From Patagioenas fasciata (lineage: Eukaryota > Chordata > Aves > Columbiformes > Columbidae): a stretch of 64,000 nt of DNA. The stretch lies in contig NC_092523.1 in the NCBI RefSeq assembly GCF_037038585.1, positions 3,601,001-3,665,000 of the forward strand, in the 5' to 3' direction. The position numbers and the translations under genes are program-made. Numbering within the stretch: position 1 is the first letter of the stretch; each line of letters begins with the position of its first letter. The notes under the pieces are model-generated. The model was given only the letters and a program-made list of their open reading frames with translations. It did no database searches and had not been told where the DNA came from. Below, one piece after another: positions 45,917 to 56,287 of the stretch.

Positions 45917-46452
45917 TGGGTGTCAGAGGATGGACCAGACTCTTCCCAGTGGTGCCCAGTGACAGGGTGAGGGGCAACGGGCACAGACTGAAACACAGGA
46001 GGCTCCATCAAAATATGAGGAGAAACTTCTCTCCTATGAGGTGCCAGAGCCTGGCCAGGAAGCCAATGGTACCTGGGGTGGGTTAGAAGGGGGTGGTCAG
46101 TAGGTCAGAGAGGTTTTCCTGCCCCTCTGCTCTGCCCTGGGGAGACCACATCTGGAATATTGTGTCCAGCTGTGGCCCCTCAGTTCCAGAAGGACAGGGA
46201 ACTGCTGGAGAGGGTCCAGCGCAGCCACCAAGATGCTGAAGGGAGTGGAGCATCTCCCGTGTGAGGAAAGGCTGAGGGAGCTGGGGCTCTGGAGCTGGGG
46301 GAGAGGACACTGAGGGGTGACCTCATTAATGTTTACAGATATAGAAAGGGTGAGTGTCAGGAGGATGTAGCCAGGCTCTTCTCGGTGACAACCAGTGGTA
46401 GGACAAGGGGCAATGGGTATAAAATGGAACACAGGCGGTTCCACTTAAATGT
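45917..46452 (+). mobile_element. Chimeric CR1: class III piece joined to a more 5' CR1 piece
   Basis: 45917-46052 matches the 24610-24740 part of the class III copy. From 46053 the sequence jumps to the region matching 5858-6252 and stops at CCACTTAAATGTGA with no tail. The order is reversed relative to an intact element. Confidence 0.85.
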
Positions 46453-46879
46453 GACCCTTTGTCTTTCTGCCCTGTAGTGCTGTCAGGGACTTAAAATTGA
46501 CAGGGGAAAAAAGCACAAACAAAAAGAATGTGACGGTTTTGCACTCTGATGTCATAATCTAGTGGCGGGGGGAAAAAATTCCTGTGATTTTTCTCTTCAG
46601 CCCAGGCGTTGACTGTGGGCCCTTGGCCAAAACGAGGTGTTTCAGCCCAGCATTTCACTGCTAAGAGCTGAAGTTCCTCCCGTGTAACCGAAGAGGTGCT
46701 ACCTGCCCTGTGGGGCTGGGCAGGGAGGAGGAGGGGACAAGACATTGGGCTCATAGAGGGGCCCTGAGCTACAGGAAGTCCCATTGAGGGTTTCAAATGG
46801 ATGAAAAGCACCAGCAGCAATCCAGGGTGCAGCTGTATCCCCTTGCACAGAGCTGATAATCTGAGGTGGGTGGTGTTGT

Positions 46880-47293
46880 AGGCTGGAATAGCTCTGTGGG
46901 GAGGACAGGCTGAGAGAGTTGGGGTGTTCAACTGGAGAAGAGAAGCTCCGGGGAGTCCTTAGTGCGGCCTTTCCAGACTTAAAAGGGGCCGATAAGAAAG
47001 ACGGGGACAGACTTTTCAGCAGGACCTGTTGTGATAGGACAAGGGGTGATGGTTTTAAAGTAAAGGAGGGAGATTCAGGCTGGACATGAGGAAGAAATTG
47101 TTAGCCCTGAGGGTGGTGAGAGCCTGGCCCAGGTTGGGCAGAGAGGTGGTGGATGAACCATCCCTGGAGACATCCCAGGCCAGGCTGGACGGGGCTCTGA
47201 GCAACCTGAGCTGGTGAAGATGTCCCTGCTCATGGCAGGGGTGGCACTTGGGGGGGCTTTAAAGGTCCTTTCCCACCCAAACTATTCTGTGAT
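46880..47293 (+). mobile_element. CR1 LINE 3' fragment, class I
   Basis: It runs from GGCTGGAATAGCTCTGTGGG to CCCAAACTATTCTGTGATCC. Confidence 0.92.
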
Positions 47294-48061
47294 CCCTGCA
47301 GGAATGTTGTTTTCTCCGGTGTTCAGGTAACACTCAGCTGCGCAGTTGCACTTTTGGCCAAGATCTCAGCTGTAAGTGTGACACACAGACACACACACAA
47401 AGATGTTTCCATCCCAAAGAACCTACGCAGAGTTTATTTGAAGCGTGCAGGGCCCCACTCCCAAAATTTGCTTTTTTCCAACTGTCTTCTTGGACTCAGT
47501 GGAAGTGAAATTGCTGGAGAGACTTGCCCAGAGGTGGGAAGGAGTTTGGCTGTATATGAAGAAGAGAAGTGCAGTGGGAGGTGGAAAGAAGGCTGATTTC
47601 TCAGGGTAAGAGGAAGAGAGGAAAATTGAGGAGAGGTGTAAGTTGAGTTGAAAGAGAAATGCTGTAGAAACTGAAAAGATCACAAAGATTTAGGGTAGGG
47701 GTGGATGAAAATCCTGGGCAAAAGGCCACTGGGATCCAGGCTGTTTCTTTCAAAGGTGCTTGAAGTATCTTGACCCAACCCGGCCTTGTCCCCCTGTGTG
47801 TGGTCTTCTCTATTTTTGCTGGATTTGGAGCAAGGGAGGAGAGAAATATTCTCTTTACTGAATTGCTTCCCAAATGCGTCACAGCTTAACCCTGAACTAT
47901 GGTATCCTTAGCAGCACGTGTTATTTGCTTCTGGAGCCTGCAGTGTGTGAATGCTGTGACTTGGATTCTCTGTGAAGTGTGGCTGTCGTTGCAGAGAGGG
48001 GTGTTTCTGGTAACAGCGAGCGCTGGATGTCGTAGGTAGTGTCAGTATTCAACAGCAACAA

Positions 48062-48424
48062 AAGAGAAGCTCTGGGGAGACCTTATTGCAGCCTTTCCGG
48101 GCTTAAAAGGGGCTCGTAAGAAATATGGGGACAGACTTTTCAGCAGGGCCTGTTGTGATAGGACATGGGGTGATGATTTTAAACTAAAGGAAGGAGATTC
48201 AGGCTGGACATGAGGAAGAAATTGTTGGCCCTGAGGGTGGTGAGAACCTGGCCCAGGTTGGGCAGAGAGGTGGTGGATGAACCATCCCTGGAGACATCCC
48301 AGGCCAGGCTGGACGGGGCTCTGAGCAACCTGAGCTGGTGAAGATGTCCCTGCTCATGGCAGGGGTGGCACTGGAGGAGCTGGGAAGGTCCCTTCAACCC
48401 AAACTGTTTTGTGGTTCTGCAATG
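48062..48424 (+). mobile_element. CR1 LINE 3' fragment, class I
   Basis: It runs from GAGAAGCTCTGGGGAGACCT to CAACCCAAACTGTTTTGTGGTTCTGC. Confidence 0.92.
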
Positions 48425-49483
48425 CTGGTGGGGGTGGGGTCTCCTTCCCCCAGCTCTGAGCTTTACCCACCTCATGGCTGCCGCTTGCAACCAGTTCAGG
48501 CTCTAGATCACAGCCAGTAAAGCCAGAAACTGTATTTTTATCACACATTTCTTTGTGCAAAACAGGAGAGCTTTAAGATCCAGCTCCTGCTACTGCTGCT
48601 GACAACTTTGCCAAGTCTGAGCTGTGCCGCAGCATCACAGCTCCCAGTGCAGGTGTTGCTGTCCAGGTTCTGAGAGAACTTTTCCTTTCCCTTGCTCGCC
48701 AACCAGTCAGTGGTAGGGAAGGGGCAGAGTCTCTCCTACCTGCACAGTTTGATTTCTCACATGGGAAGGGGATGGTTCTGGCCTTGCAGCTGCCTGGCTG
48801 GGGGTTAGCACAGGCATAAGGCTCAGTTGTGCCTGGAGTCTGGAGCACGGATCTACACCAGGGGCTGCCCTCTGAGATACAAAGTGCCTGGCAAGCTTAT
48901 GAGTATCTCACAATATTTATCAGCCATTTATTAGTCATTTTCAAAATGCTTTGGCCTCTTATACCCTCCTCCCTGCTTGTCTGTCTCCAGAAATCTTCAT
49001 TTTATCTTGCTGTCCCTCTTTTTTCCCCCCAGAGCTCCCTGTTCTCCACTCTGGTTGTTTTCTTTCACCTCTCCTGCTGGGGTGGCTGAGATGGTCACAG
49101 CTGCAGCAGATTGTCCTCAGCAGCGGTTTCTGCCCGTGCAGCAGAGGGCAGGAGGTCTCCTCGGCTACCTCAGCACCAGTTGATCCCCAAGGTCTGAACT
49201 GAGCCACTTGACGTTGCACTAGAGTAGACTGGGAGTGCTCCTGTGCCAATTCTGTGCAGGGATCCTGTTCTCAGACAGAACCCAAGCCCCGTCATTGTGG
49301 AGGTGAAGCTGCCTGGTGAAAAAACGGCACCAAGAGGGAGCAGAGACGGTCACTTTGAGTCCCCACCCCCATCCTCCCTCCCACTGTCTCCCCTTACCCT
49401 TCCTGCCCATCTCACCCTTCCTTGGGAGAAGCTGATGCTTTGCCGTTGCAATGCAGGAATAGATCATCTAATGGGTTGTTTAG

Positions 49484-49728
49484 GATGAGAGGAAATGACT
49501 TCAAGTTGCGCCAGGGGAGGTTGAGATTGGATCTTGGGAACAAATTCTTCCCCAAAGGGCTGTGGGGCATTGGAACAGGCTGCCCAGGGCAGTGGTGCAA
49601 TCACCGCCCCTGGAGGGCTGGACAGACGGAGATGAGGTTCTCAGGGACATGGGGCAGTGCCAGAGGTGAGGGAACGGTTGGACTCAGTGATCTTGAGGGG
49701 CTTTTCCAACGAAAATGATTCTGTGATT
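49484..49728 (+). mobile_element. CR1 LINE 3' fragment, class II
   Basis: AGTTGCGCCAGGGGAGGTTG, the class II body and the tail CCAACGAAAATGATTCTGTGATTC are present. Confidence 0.92.
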
Positions 49729-51043
49729 CTTTGGGAAATGACAGGATTCTTGTACTCAAAAAAATCCAGTTTATATTCAGCCACAGCTGCACATGATCCC
49801 CTGTCCTACTCAGACACCCCAAAGCTACAGCGTTCACCCTACCTTTTCTTCCCTCTTCTTCCCCCAAGGTTTTCACTGATTGAGCATCTTGATCCAGCCC
49901 TAATCGGGAAGCTGTGTGTATAAGCATTGCTCAGAGCAATGCCCATAAAGGATTCATTTCCCTGTTTGGAGCTGATGCATCTCGCTGTTGCAGCATCTCT
50001 GCTGGGCTGTGGTTTTCCTGATTGCTCTGAGAGAGCCCAAGTGATTTGAAAGTTGAAAACGCCCCATTTAATGCATCTTTGGGGTTGGCCACCGGTGGGA
50101 TGAGGGTGTATTACACAGGGCACTGACACGGTGGGTTGTTTTTTTTTTAATCAGCATCTAAATGATCATAAACAGGCTCATTTGGCAGCTCGTGCAGGCT
50201 GGCAGCACACAGCTTAACTCCTGACGAATTTCTCATCCTCACCTTCTGTGCTGTAGCTGCTTTGGGCAGGACTTAGGGAGGCACTTGACATTTTTAAGCC
50301 TTCTGTCCCCTAAAACTATGGGAAACACTCCCAAATCTGAAGCATGAAGCACTTGTTTCCTCTGGTTCTCAACTCAGAATGTAACACCTCATCATGATTT
50401 GTGTTACTTCTCCCATACCTTTCCCCAGCTTTGTTCTGGGACCACATTTCTCCTTTCTGCTCATCTTTATCTGCAGGTTACGGGGTGGGTTTCACTCTCT
50501 GGACTGATTTTTGTGGAGGCTTTTCTCCCAACCTCCACTGTCTCCAGGTGCAAAGAGCCGTGCGGCACCGTGGATATTCCAACAAGTTCTTGGATAGTGG
50601 TTCGTGTTTCAGACTGTGGCGAGCAAAGTAGCAGAATGTTTGAATTCATAAAGTCTCTTGAATCTACAGCTCTCCTGCAGAAATGTGATTTTATTGTTTA
50701 GAATGAAAGAAAAGCAGGTTGGGTCTCTTAAAAATGAAAAAGTCTTGAGGTTTTTTCTTAACTCTCACAGCGTCTGCCAGGTTACCTGTAGCTGCTGAGT
50801 AGCACATGATCCCTGAGTGCCCTGTTCCCCGATTTTGGGTATGTCAGGTCTTGGTGCTCGTCCTGAGCTGCCTTTGCATGAAGTGACGTTCAGTAGCAGC
50901 TGCCTCACGGCTTTGCAGGGAAATCGCCACCCCAGCTCGGGGAAAACACCGGCATCGCCTCACTTTCGGTAGCATAAAGGCTAGATTAAAAAGTACATCA
51001 TGTTAGGTGGAAACCACTCATTCTTCGTCTGCCCTTTTTTCAG

Positions 51044-51081
51044 TACCTGGAAGCAATTCTGACCCCAGTAAATTGTGATCC
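51044..51081 (+). other. FASTKD5: FASTKD5 5' UTR part of the coding exon
   Basis: The acceptor CCCTTTTTTCAG ends at 51043. The 38 nt up to the ATG carry an in-frame stop. The ATG has G at +4 but T at -3, a middling initiation context. Confidence 0.7.
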
Positions 51082-53538
51082 ATGGCTACAGTGCTATTGT
51101 GCCGAAGATTTCCAAGGCTGAGCAGGGTGACGACATTTTCGACCACAGCCAAGCGCAAGGCCGAGAGCAGAAGCAGCGAAAGTGAGCAGGATAAGGAAGA
51201 GATCCCAGAAGCAGCCAACACCAGCACCAAATCTGCGGCCACGATCCACTTGCTGAATCCCCTGGACTACAGAGTGTTGTACAATCCAGCTGCCTACGCC
51301 AAAAGCAGAGCTGTGTCCCAGCAGCACGCTGCTGGGAGCGGTGACCAGGCTCTTGGTGACACTTTCACCAGCCCTGGCACTTCACAGGTTCACCATACAT
51401 TCGATACCTCCTCATCTCAAGCTTTGCCACCCCTCCGAAATGCCCTACCAAAACCCAAGTCCAAACCTCTCCTTGAGGAGACCATCTCAGCGAGTCTCTC
51501 CACAGCACAAACCAAGGAAGAGGCAGAAAAGGTAAAAATGGAGACGCACGACTCCAAGGAGGACCCCCGCATGTTTCAGAAGGGGCGGCCTGAATACAGA
51601 TCTGTCAGCTATGACAAGTCTGAGCCGCTGGAGACCCTTCCTTTAGAAGAAGGTGACTCGATTTTGCACAGTGTGGCCATATGCGAGGGCAACCAGAGCC
51701 CAGCAACTCTTGCAGATTATTTTCGCAAACTGAGTCGTTTGCCGGTGGAACAACACGCGGCGTTGATGTCCGAACCCCGGTTTAATACACTGTGTTCCTG
51801 CACTGCCAAAAACATCAGGTTGTTCAGTACCTCAGACCTCATCGATATTTTAAAGTCTTGCGTTCGTTTGGTCGTTCCGCCCGCCCACCCTCTGCTCAAC
51901 GCGTGCGAGAACGAATTCTGCCGGCGGGTGTGGGACATGAAGCTGGACCAGGTGCTGCTGGTGGCCGATTGCTGGCGCTGCCTGGACCGCAGCGTCCCTT
52001 CCTACCTGAGCATTTTGTTCAGCTACACCAACATGCACTGGAAAGACCTCACTTTGCCCCAGTTTGTTCAGCTCGTTTACATCATAGGTGAAGGCCGGAG
52101 GTCACCCACCGACTTGGCACAGAAGGTGGAGAGCGCGATTTTGAAGTACTTGGACGCTTTCACGTTGGAGGAGGTGGGTGCGATCTGCTTAGGGCTCTTC
52201 AAGTCCCTCAGCGGCATCTCTGACCATGTCATGAGAAAAATTGCGGACAGAGTGTCCCTGCAGATGGAAGACATGAGCACCTATGCTTTGGTGAATGTCC
52301 TCAAAATGCTCCGCTACTCTCGCATAGACCACTTACCCCTCTTGAAGGAACTTGGGAAGGTTATTCCCGCTCGGATTCCTACTATAAACATCCAGGGCGT
52401 CATGCACGTCAGTCTTACCTGTTCATCCCTACACTACTTTGACGAAGGCATTATGGCCGCTGTAGCTGCGTCTTTGCCTTCTAAGGTGACTTATTGCCGA
52501 AGCAAAGATGCTGCCAAGTTCTTGTGGTCGTTCGGGTGCCTGGATTATGAACCTCCGAACGAGGAGGAGTTTTACTCCAGCCTGATAGAGCAGATGCACA
52601 GAAAACTCCATGAATTTAGGAAGTTTCCAGAGCATCTCCTTACTGGTTTACTTGGCCTGGCATTTGTCAAACGCTTCCCAGAGGAGCTCATAGACTACGC
52701 TTTGGGGGATGAGTTTGTCCAGAAAACAAGAGATAGTAAATACGAGCTCAAAAAGGACCTGTTCACCCTTAGTAGGAGCGTTGAAATCGAGTGCCCGAGC
52801 TACCGAGGCAGCCGCCTTCCACCTCAGCTCGATCAGGAGATCACCGAGATGATTTTGAATTTTGCGGAGCAGGAAATCTATGTCAGGCCTGAAATCGTGG
52901 AAGCCACCTCTCTTCTCGAGAGCGTGTTGGGTGGCCCCGAGTACGTGAGGAACCACATGATCCTGCCTCACACGAGATCCAGTGATCTGGAGGTTCACTT
53001 GGCCATGGATGGACATCCCATCCCTTTCAACTCAAAACAGCCTGTTGCAGATAAGAAATTAGAAGGCGTCGGAGTGAGCCTAACAGATGAGTTAATGACT
53101 CAGCTTATAAAAGGGAGGTCTAATATCCAGCCTCCTGCGGAAGTGGAAAACGAAGCTGGGATGAGGGGGGAAGAAGCACGAGCACCAAGTGCTGCGCTTT
53201 TAGGTCAGGCTCTTCACACAGATGCCACGTTGCGAGTCGAGCCTAAATCAGGGCACTCTCTTGAACCCCCACCTTCTCTCGCCTTGAGTCATCACCCTTG
53301 GGAGGTGAAACTGGCCATCCAGGTGTCCAACCGCAACCACTACTGCTACGGCTCCAAGCGGCTCCTGGGGCTGCACTGCCTGAAACGGCGGCAGCTGCGG
53401 CAGCTGGGCTACGTGGTGGTGGAGCTTCCCTTCTGGGAATGGTTCCCCCTCCTCAAACGCACGCGGCTGGAGAAGCTCAGCTACCTCCATTACAAAGTGT
53501 TCGACCCGGCGCTGCTCCGCAGGGCTGGTTGGGCCTGA
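51082..53538 (+). CDS. FASTKD5: FASTKD5, FAST kinase domain-containing protein 5 (mitochondrial)
   Basis: One uninterrupted exon encodes 818 residues (about 764 recalled for human). The family acts in mitochondrial RNA granules; FASTKD5 is needed to mature mitochondrial mRNAs not flanked by tRNAs, such as COX1. Seen here: an Arg-rich amphipathic N-terminus typical of a mitochondrial presequence, a variable Ser/Lys-rich region to about residue 150, helical repeats with LDQVLLVADCW and HWKDLTLPQFVQLVYIIGE, FAST-type repeats from about 400 to 600, a poorly conserved linker near 680-735, and a C-terminal RAP domain from about 741 to 808 with YCYGSKRLLGLH and WEWFPLLKRTRLEKL. An in-frame TGA at 51076 fixes the start. 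The exon begins at 51044 after TTTTTTCAG. It is nested in UBOX5 intron 1 on the same strand, and no disabling change is seen. Confidence 0.96.
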   Translation: MATVLLCRRFPRLSRVTTFSTTAKRKAESRSSESEQDKEEIPEAANTSTKSAATIHLLNPLDYRVLYNPAAYAKSRAVSQQHAAGSGDQALGDTFTSPGTSQVHHTFDTSSSQALPPLRNALPKPKSKPLLEETISASLSTAQTKEEAEKVKMETHDSKEDPRMFQKGRPEYRSVSYDKSEPLETLPLEEGDSILHSVAICEGNQSPATLADYFRKLSRLPVEQHAALMSEPRFNTLCSCTAKNIRLFSTSDLIDILKSCVRLVVPPAHPLLNACENEFCRRVWDMKLDQVLLVADCWRCLDRSVPSYLSILFSYTNMHWKDLTLPQFVQLVYIIGEGRRSPTDLAQKVESAILKYLDAFTLEEVGAICLGLFKSLSGISDHVMRKIADRVSLQMEDMSTYALVNVLKMLRYSRIDHLPLLKELGKVIPARIPTINIQGVMHVSLTCSSLHYFDEGIMAAVAASLPSKVTYCRSKDAAKFLWSFGCLDYEPPNEEEFYSSLIEQMHRKLHEFRKFPEHLLTGLLGLAFVKRFPEELIDYALGDEFVQKTRDSKYELKKDLFTLSRSVEIECPSYRGSRLPPQLDQEITEMILNFAEQEIYVRPEIVEATSLLESVLGGPEYVRNHMILPHTRSSDLEVHLAMDGHPIPFNSKQPVADKKLEGVGVSLTDELMTQLIKGRSNIQPPAEVENEAGMRGEEARAPSAALLGQALHTDATLRVEPKSGHSLEPPPSLALSHHPWEVKLAIQVSNRNHYCYGSKRLLGLHCLKRRQLRQLGYVVVELPFWEWFPLLKRTRLEKLSYLHYKVFDPALLRRAGWA

Positions 53539-53745
53539 CACAGCCTCCCCGATGCATCTCTCTTAATTACTGATTAAAACGAACAGTCTCTGAGGGTTTG
53601 TTAAGTTTTTGGCAGGTGCTTTGTGTGCTCAGGCTGCCTTGCTACATTATGCAATTCTGCTCTGCTGACAGTCGTGTGTCCTACGCTCTCCCTTTGTACA
53701 TAGATCCTCAGATGCTAAATAAAAACTACTGTCCCATTCTTTTTT
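53539..53745 (+). other. FASTKD5: FASTKD5 3' UTR with polyadenylation signals
   Basis: ATTAAA lies at 53573-53578 and AATAAA at 53718-53723. The second follows TGTACATA (53695-53702), which fits the Pumilio consensus, and is itself followed by T-rich sequence. The UTR would be about 200 nt. The end is inferred. Confidence 0.55.
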
Positions 53746-54497
53746 CTCCACGATTACTTTTTTCCTCCGCCCTAAATGAAAGTAGATGGATTTGGTGACT
53801 CTATGAGAGCAGAACAGTGATAATGGGGACAGAATTGGGGTGATTTTTAGTCATGAAGCTGACCTGGCTTTCCAGGAAACACGCATTTGTATTTCCTTAC
53901 TGTTTCCACCACTGTTGAGCAGTGGCTGGAGGGCACGCAGTCCGAGTTTCTCCTTTGGGAGCTGCACATGGGCAGGACGGGGCGTGAAAGCTGCGCGGTG
54001 AGGTGGAACCTGGGGCTGTGAGTTGAGCTGCTCTGACCCTGAGACCGTAATTTTGTGCTCATGTGGCTCATCGTGTTATTTTCTTGCTCAGGATGTGGCC
54101 CGGTGTCTGATTCCTTCACGCCGTTCTGAGGACAGGGCTGCTGGCATCTTCCTGAGCTTTCAGCTGGTGTTTTTCTCTGAGAGGAGGGGCGTTTTCTGAG
54201 GTGCACAGGGCAGGCTCTGCCTCAGACCGGAGCTGCAGGGGTTATTTCACATGGAACAGCAGATGACGCTTCCATTTCCAATGCAAAGCCATCCAAGCTG
54301 TTCTGGCTGTTTCGCCGTGCGACATTTCAAGGCTTTCTGAGCTGGAGGACGGGGAGAGACGTGGCTGTGAGCAGGTTGCTGTCCCAAGCCTGATCCAGCT
54401 CATTTTAGCTGCTGCTTTTAAATACCTTGGCTGGTTTGTTTATCATCTCCCTCAAATTCTCAGTGTTACAGAGCACCTTCAGTGACCACTGTGCACA

Positions 54498-54846
54498 TTC
54501 CAGGAGACTTAGTGCGGCCTTTCTGGACTTAAAAGGGGCTGATAAGAAAGATGGGGACAGACTTTTCAGCAGGGCCTGTTGTGATAGGACAAGGGGTGAT
54601 GGTTTTAAACTAAAGGAGAGAGATTCAGGCTGGACATGAGGAAGGAATTGTTGGCCCTGAGGGTGATGAGAGCCTGGCCCAGGTTGGGCAGAGAGGTGGT
54701 GGATGAACCATCCCTGGAGACATCCCAGGCCAGGCTGGACGGGGCTCTGAGCAACCTGAGCTGGTGAAGATGTCCCTGCTCATGGCAGGGGTGGCACTGG
54801 GGGAGCTGGGAAGGTCCCTTCAACCCAAACTGTTTTGTGATTCTAT
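54498..54846 (+). mobile_element. CR1 LINE 3' fragment, class I
   Basis: It starts GGAGACTTAGTGCGGCCTTT and ends CAACCCAAACTGTTTTGTGATTCTAT. Confidence 0.92.
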
Positions 54847-56190
54847 ATTCCTTATTGCAGCAGCTCTCCATCATATGCAGAACACCAGGAAGACACTTGG
54901 TGACCAGCTCCAAACATCCTGGTTTTAAATCTCTTGCCCAACACCACAGAGTATCTTGCTGGTGTAGAAAAGGGCAGAGTACCACCCTGCAGGTCTGCCT
55001 TTCATCACCTCAGTTGAAAGATCTTTGTTCACCTCACGGAAGGTGAATCGCCAGGAGAGTTGGGACAGTTGTCTGATCTCCTGGCAGCACTTCATAGTCT
55101 TTGAGTCCTCTGTGATCTCTGAGCCGTTTGTTTCAACAAGTAATGACTTCAGTAATGCAGTTTGGTATTTTTAAAGTATTCGTAAATTCAGAACGTGCTT
55201 CCTAGCAGCTCATTAACACTCTGCGTCCCAGCAGCCGGACCCGCCTGCCCCCAGAAGACCAGTTTCATTTTTGGCTGAACTACCGGCTGCAGTTGAAAAT
55301 CATTAAAGGGCTGCTTGTTCTTGAAGGGAGCAGCGGGTTTCTGATTTGCGAGGTTGCCCCAGGCAGTGACATATTAAAACTAAGGTTAACATAAGGTTAA
55401 AGCTCTTACCTCGCGGATAATTTCTTTCTGAAAAGGGATGTGATATAACCAATTCGAGTCACATTTTTTTCAATGGAAAAGAAGGTGCGTTCGCTTGAGT
55501 TTATTTAATGAACATTGTCAAAAGAATCAGCTTGGTCAGTGTTCAGAGCACAGATCATCTCCCTCAGAGCTATTAAATGCCCTCTGCTCCCTCGGAGCTA
55601 TTAAATACCAATTATTAATATTTTGTCTTTAATCTCAGCTTACATCTGAGGCTCCCCAAGCCCTTGAGAAACATTTTTCTCTGCGGCAGCGCCAGCTGGT
55701 GTTTCCCTCCTCGTGTTGTCCGAGAGCACGGGCAGGTCCTGTCTCCATCTGCTGGAGGCGGCGGATCGACGGGATGGTGCTGGGGGAACTGGGAATCAGG
55801 GCAAATCACCCAGTTCCAGGCCAGCTGGTGGGAATGGGCACCGGCTCTTTCTGCTGGGAACTCGCACCGATCCCCTTGACAACCTCCCGTGATAATCTGA
55901 TGCTTTACTGTACCTACAAAACCTGTATCTTCGATAAACTTTCAGATCTAATTGCGAGTCTATCCATAGATAAGGCATTTTTAGTTAAAGTAGCCATTTT
56001 CTGTTTGTTTCTCCAGGGATTTGCTAATTAACACCACAGTCATTTGGGTTTATATTGACTTCACCTCCTGGACTCAGTTCTGAGCTGCATTTTAGGAACT
56101 ACTGAGCATGTAATTCCTACAGGCTCTAAAACACAAGACCCTTTTGCTGTTCACTGATGTTCACTTTATTTTGTCGTCTTTTTTTACCAG

Positions 56191-56287
56191 CTGAATCCGA
56201 TGCTCAGAAAGTGACTTCACTCCATCTGCCAAGATGGTCATAAACATCTGTCTGCCGCAGTTCAAGCCAAGAATTCACTGCAACAAG
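56191..56287 (+). CDS. UBOX5: UBOX5 exon with start codon
   Basis: The acceptor TTTTTTTACCAG ends at 56190. There are 43 nt of 5' UTR, then ATG at 56234 in an AAGATGG context, 18 codons ending HCNK, and the donor GTAAAA at 56288. The exon is too short to be found by ORF length; it is recognised from its match to the family N-terminus and its phase with the next exon. Confidence 0.9.

Larger units (their letters stand above)
45682..56190 (+). other. UBOX5: UBOX5 intron 1, host of FASTKD5
   Basis: This is inferred from the donor at 45682 and the acceptor at 56190. It contains the FASTKD5 exon and CR1 copies at 45917-46452, 46880-47293, 48062-48424, 49484-49728 and 54498-54846. No other gene is recognised; 49729-51043 and 54847-56190 show only unique sequence. 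Confidence 0.55.
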
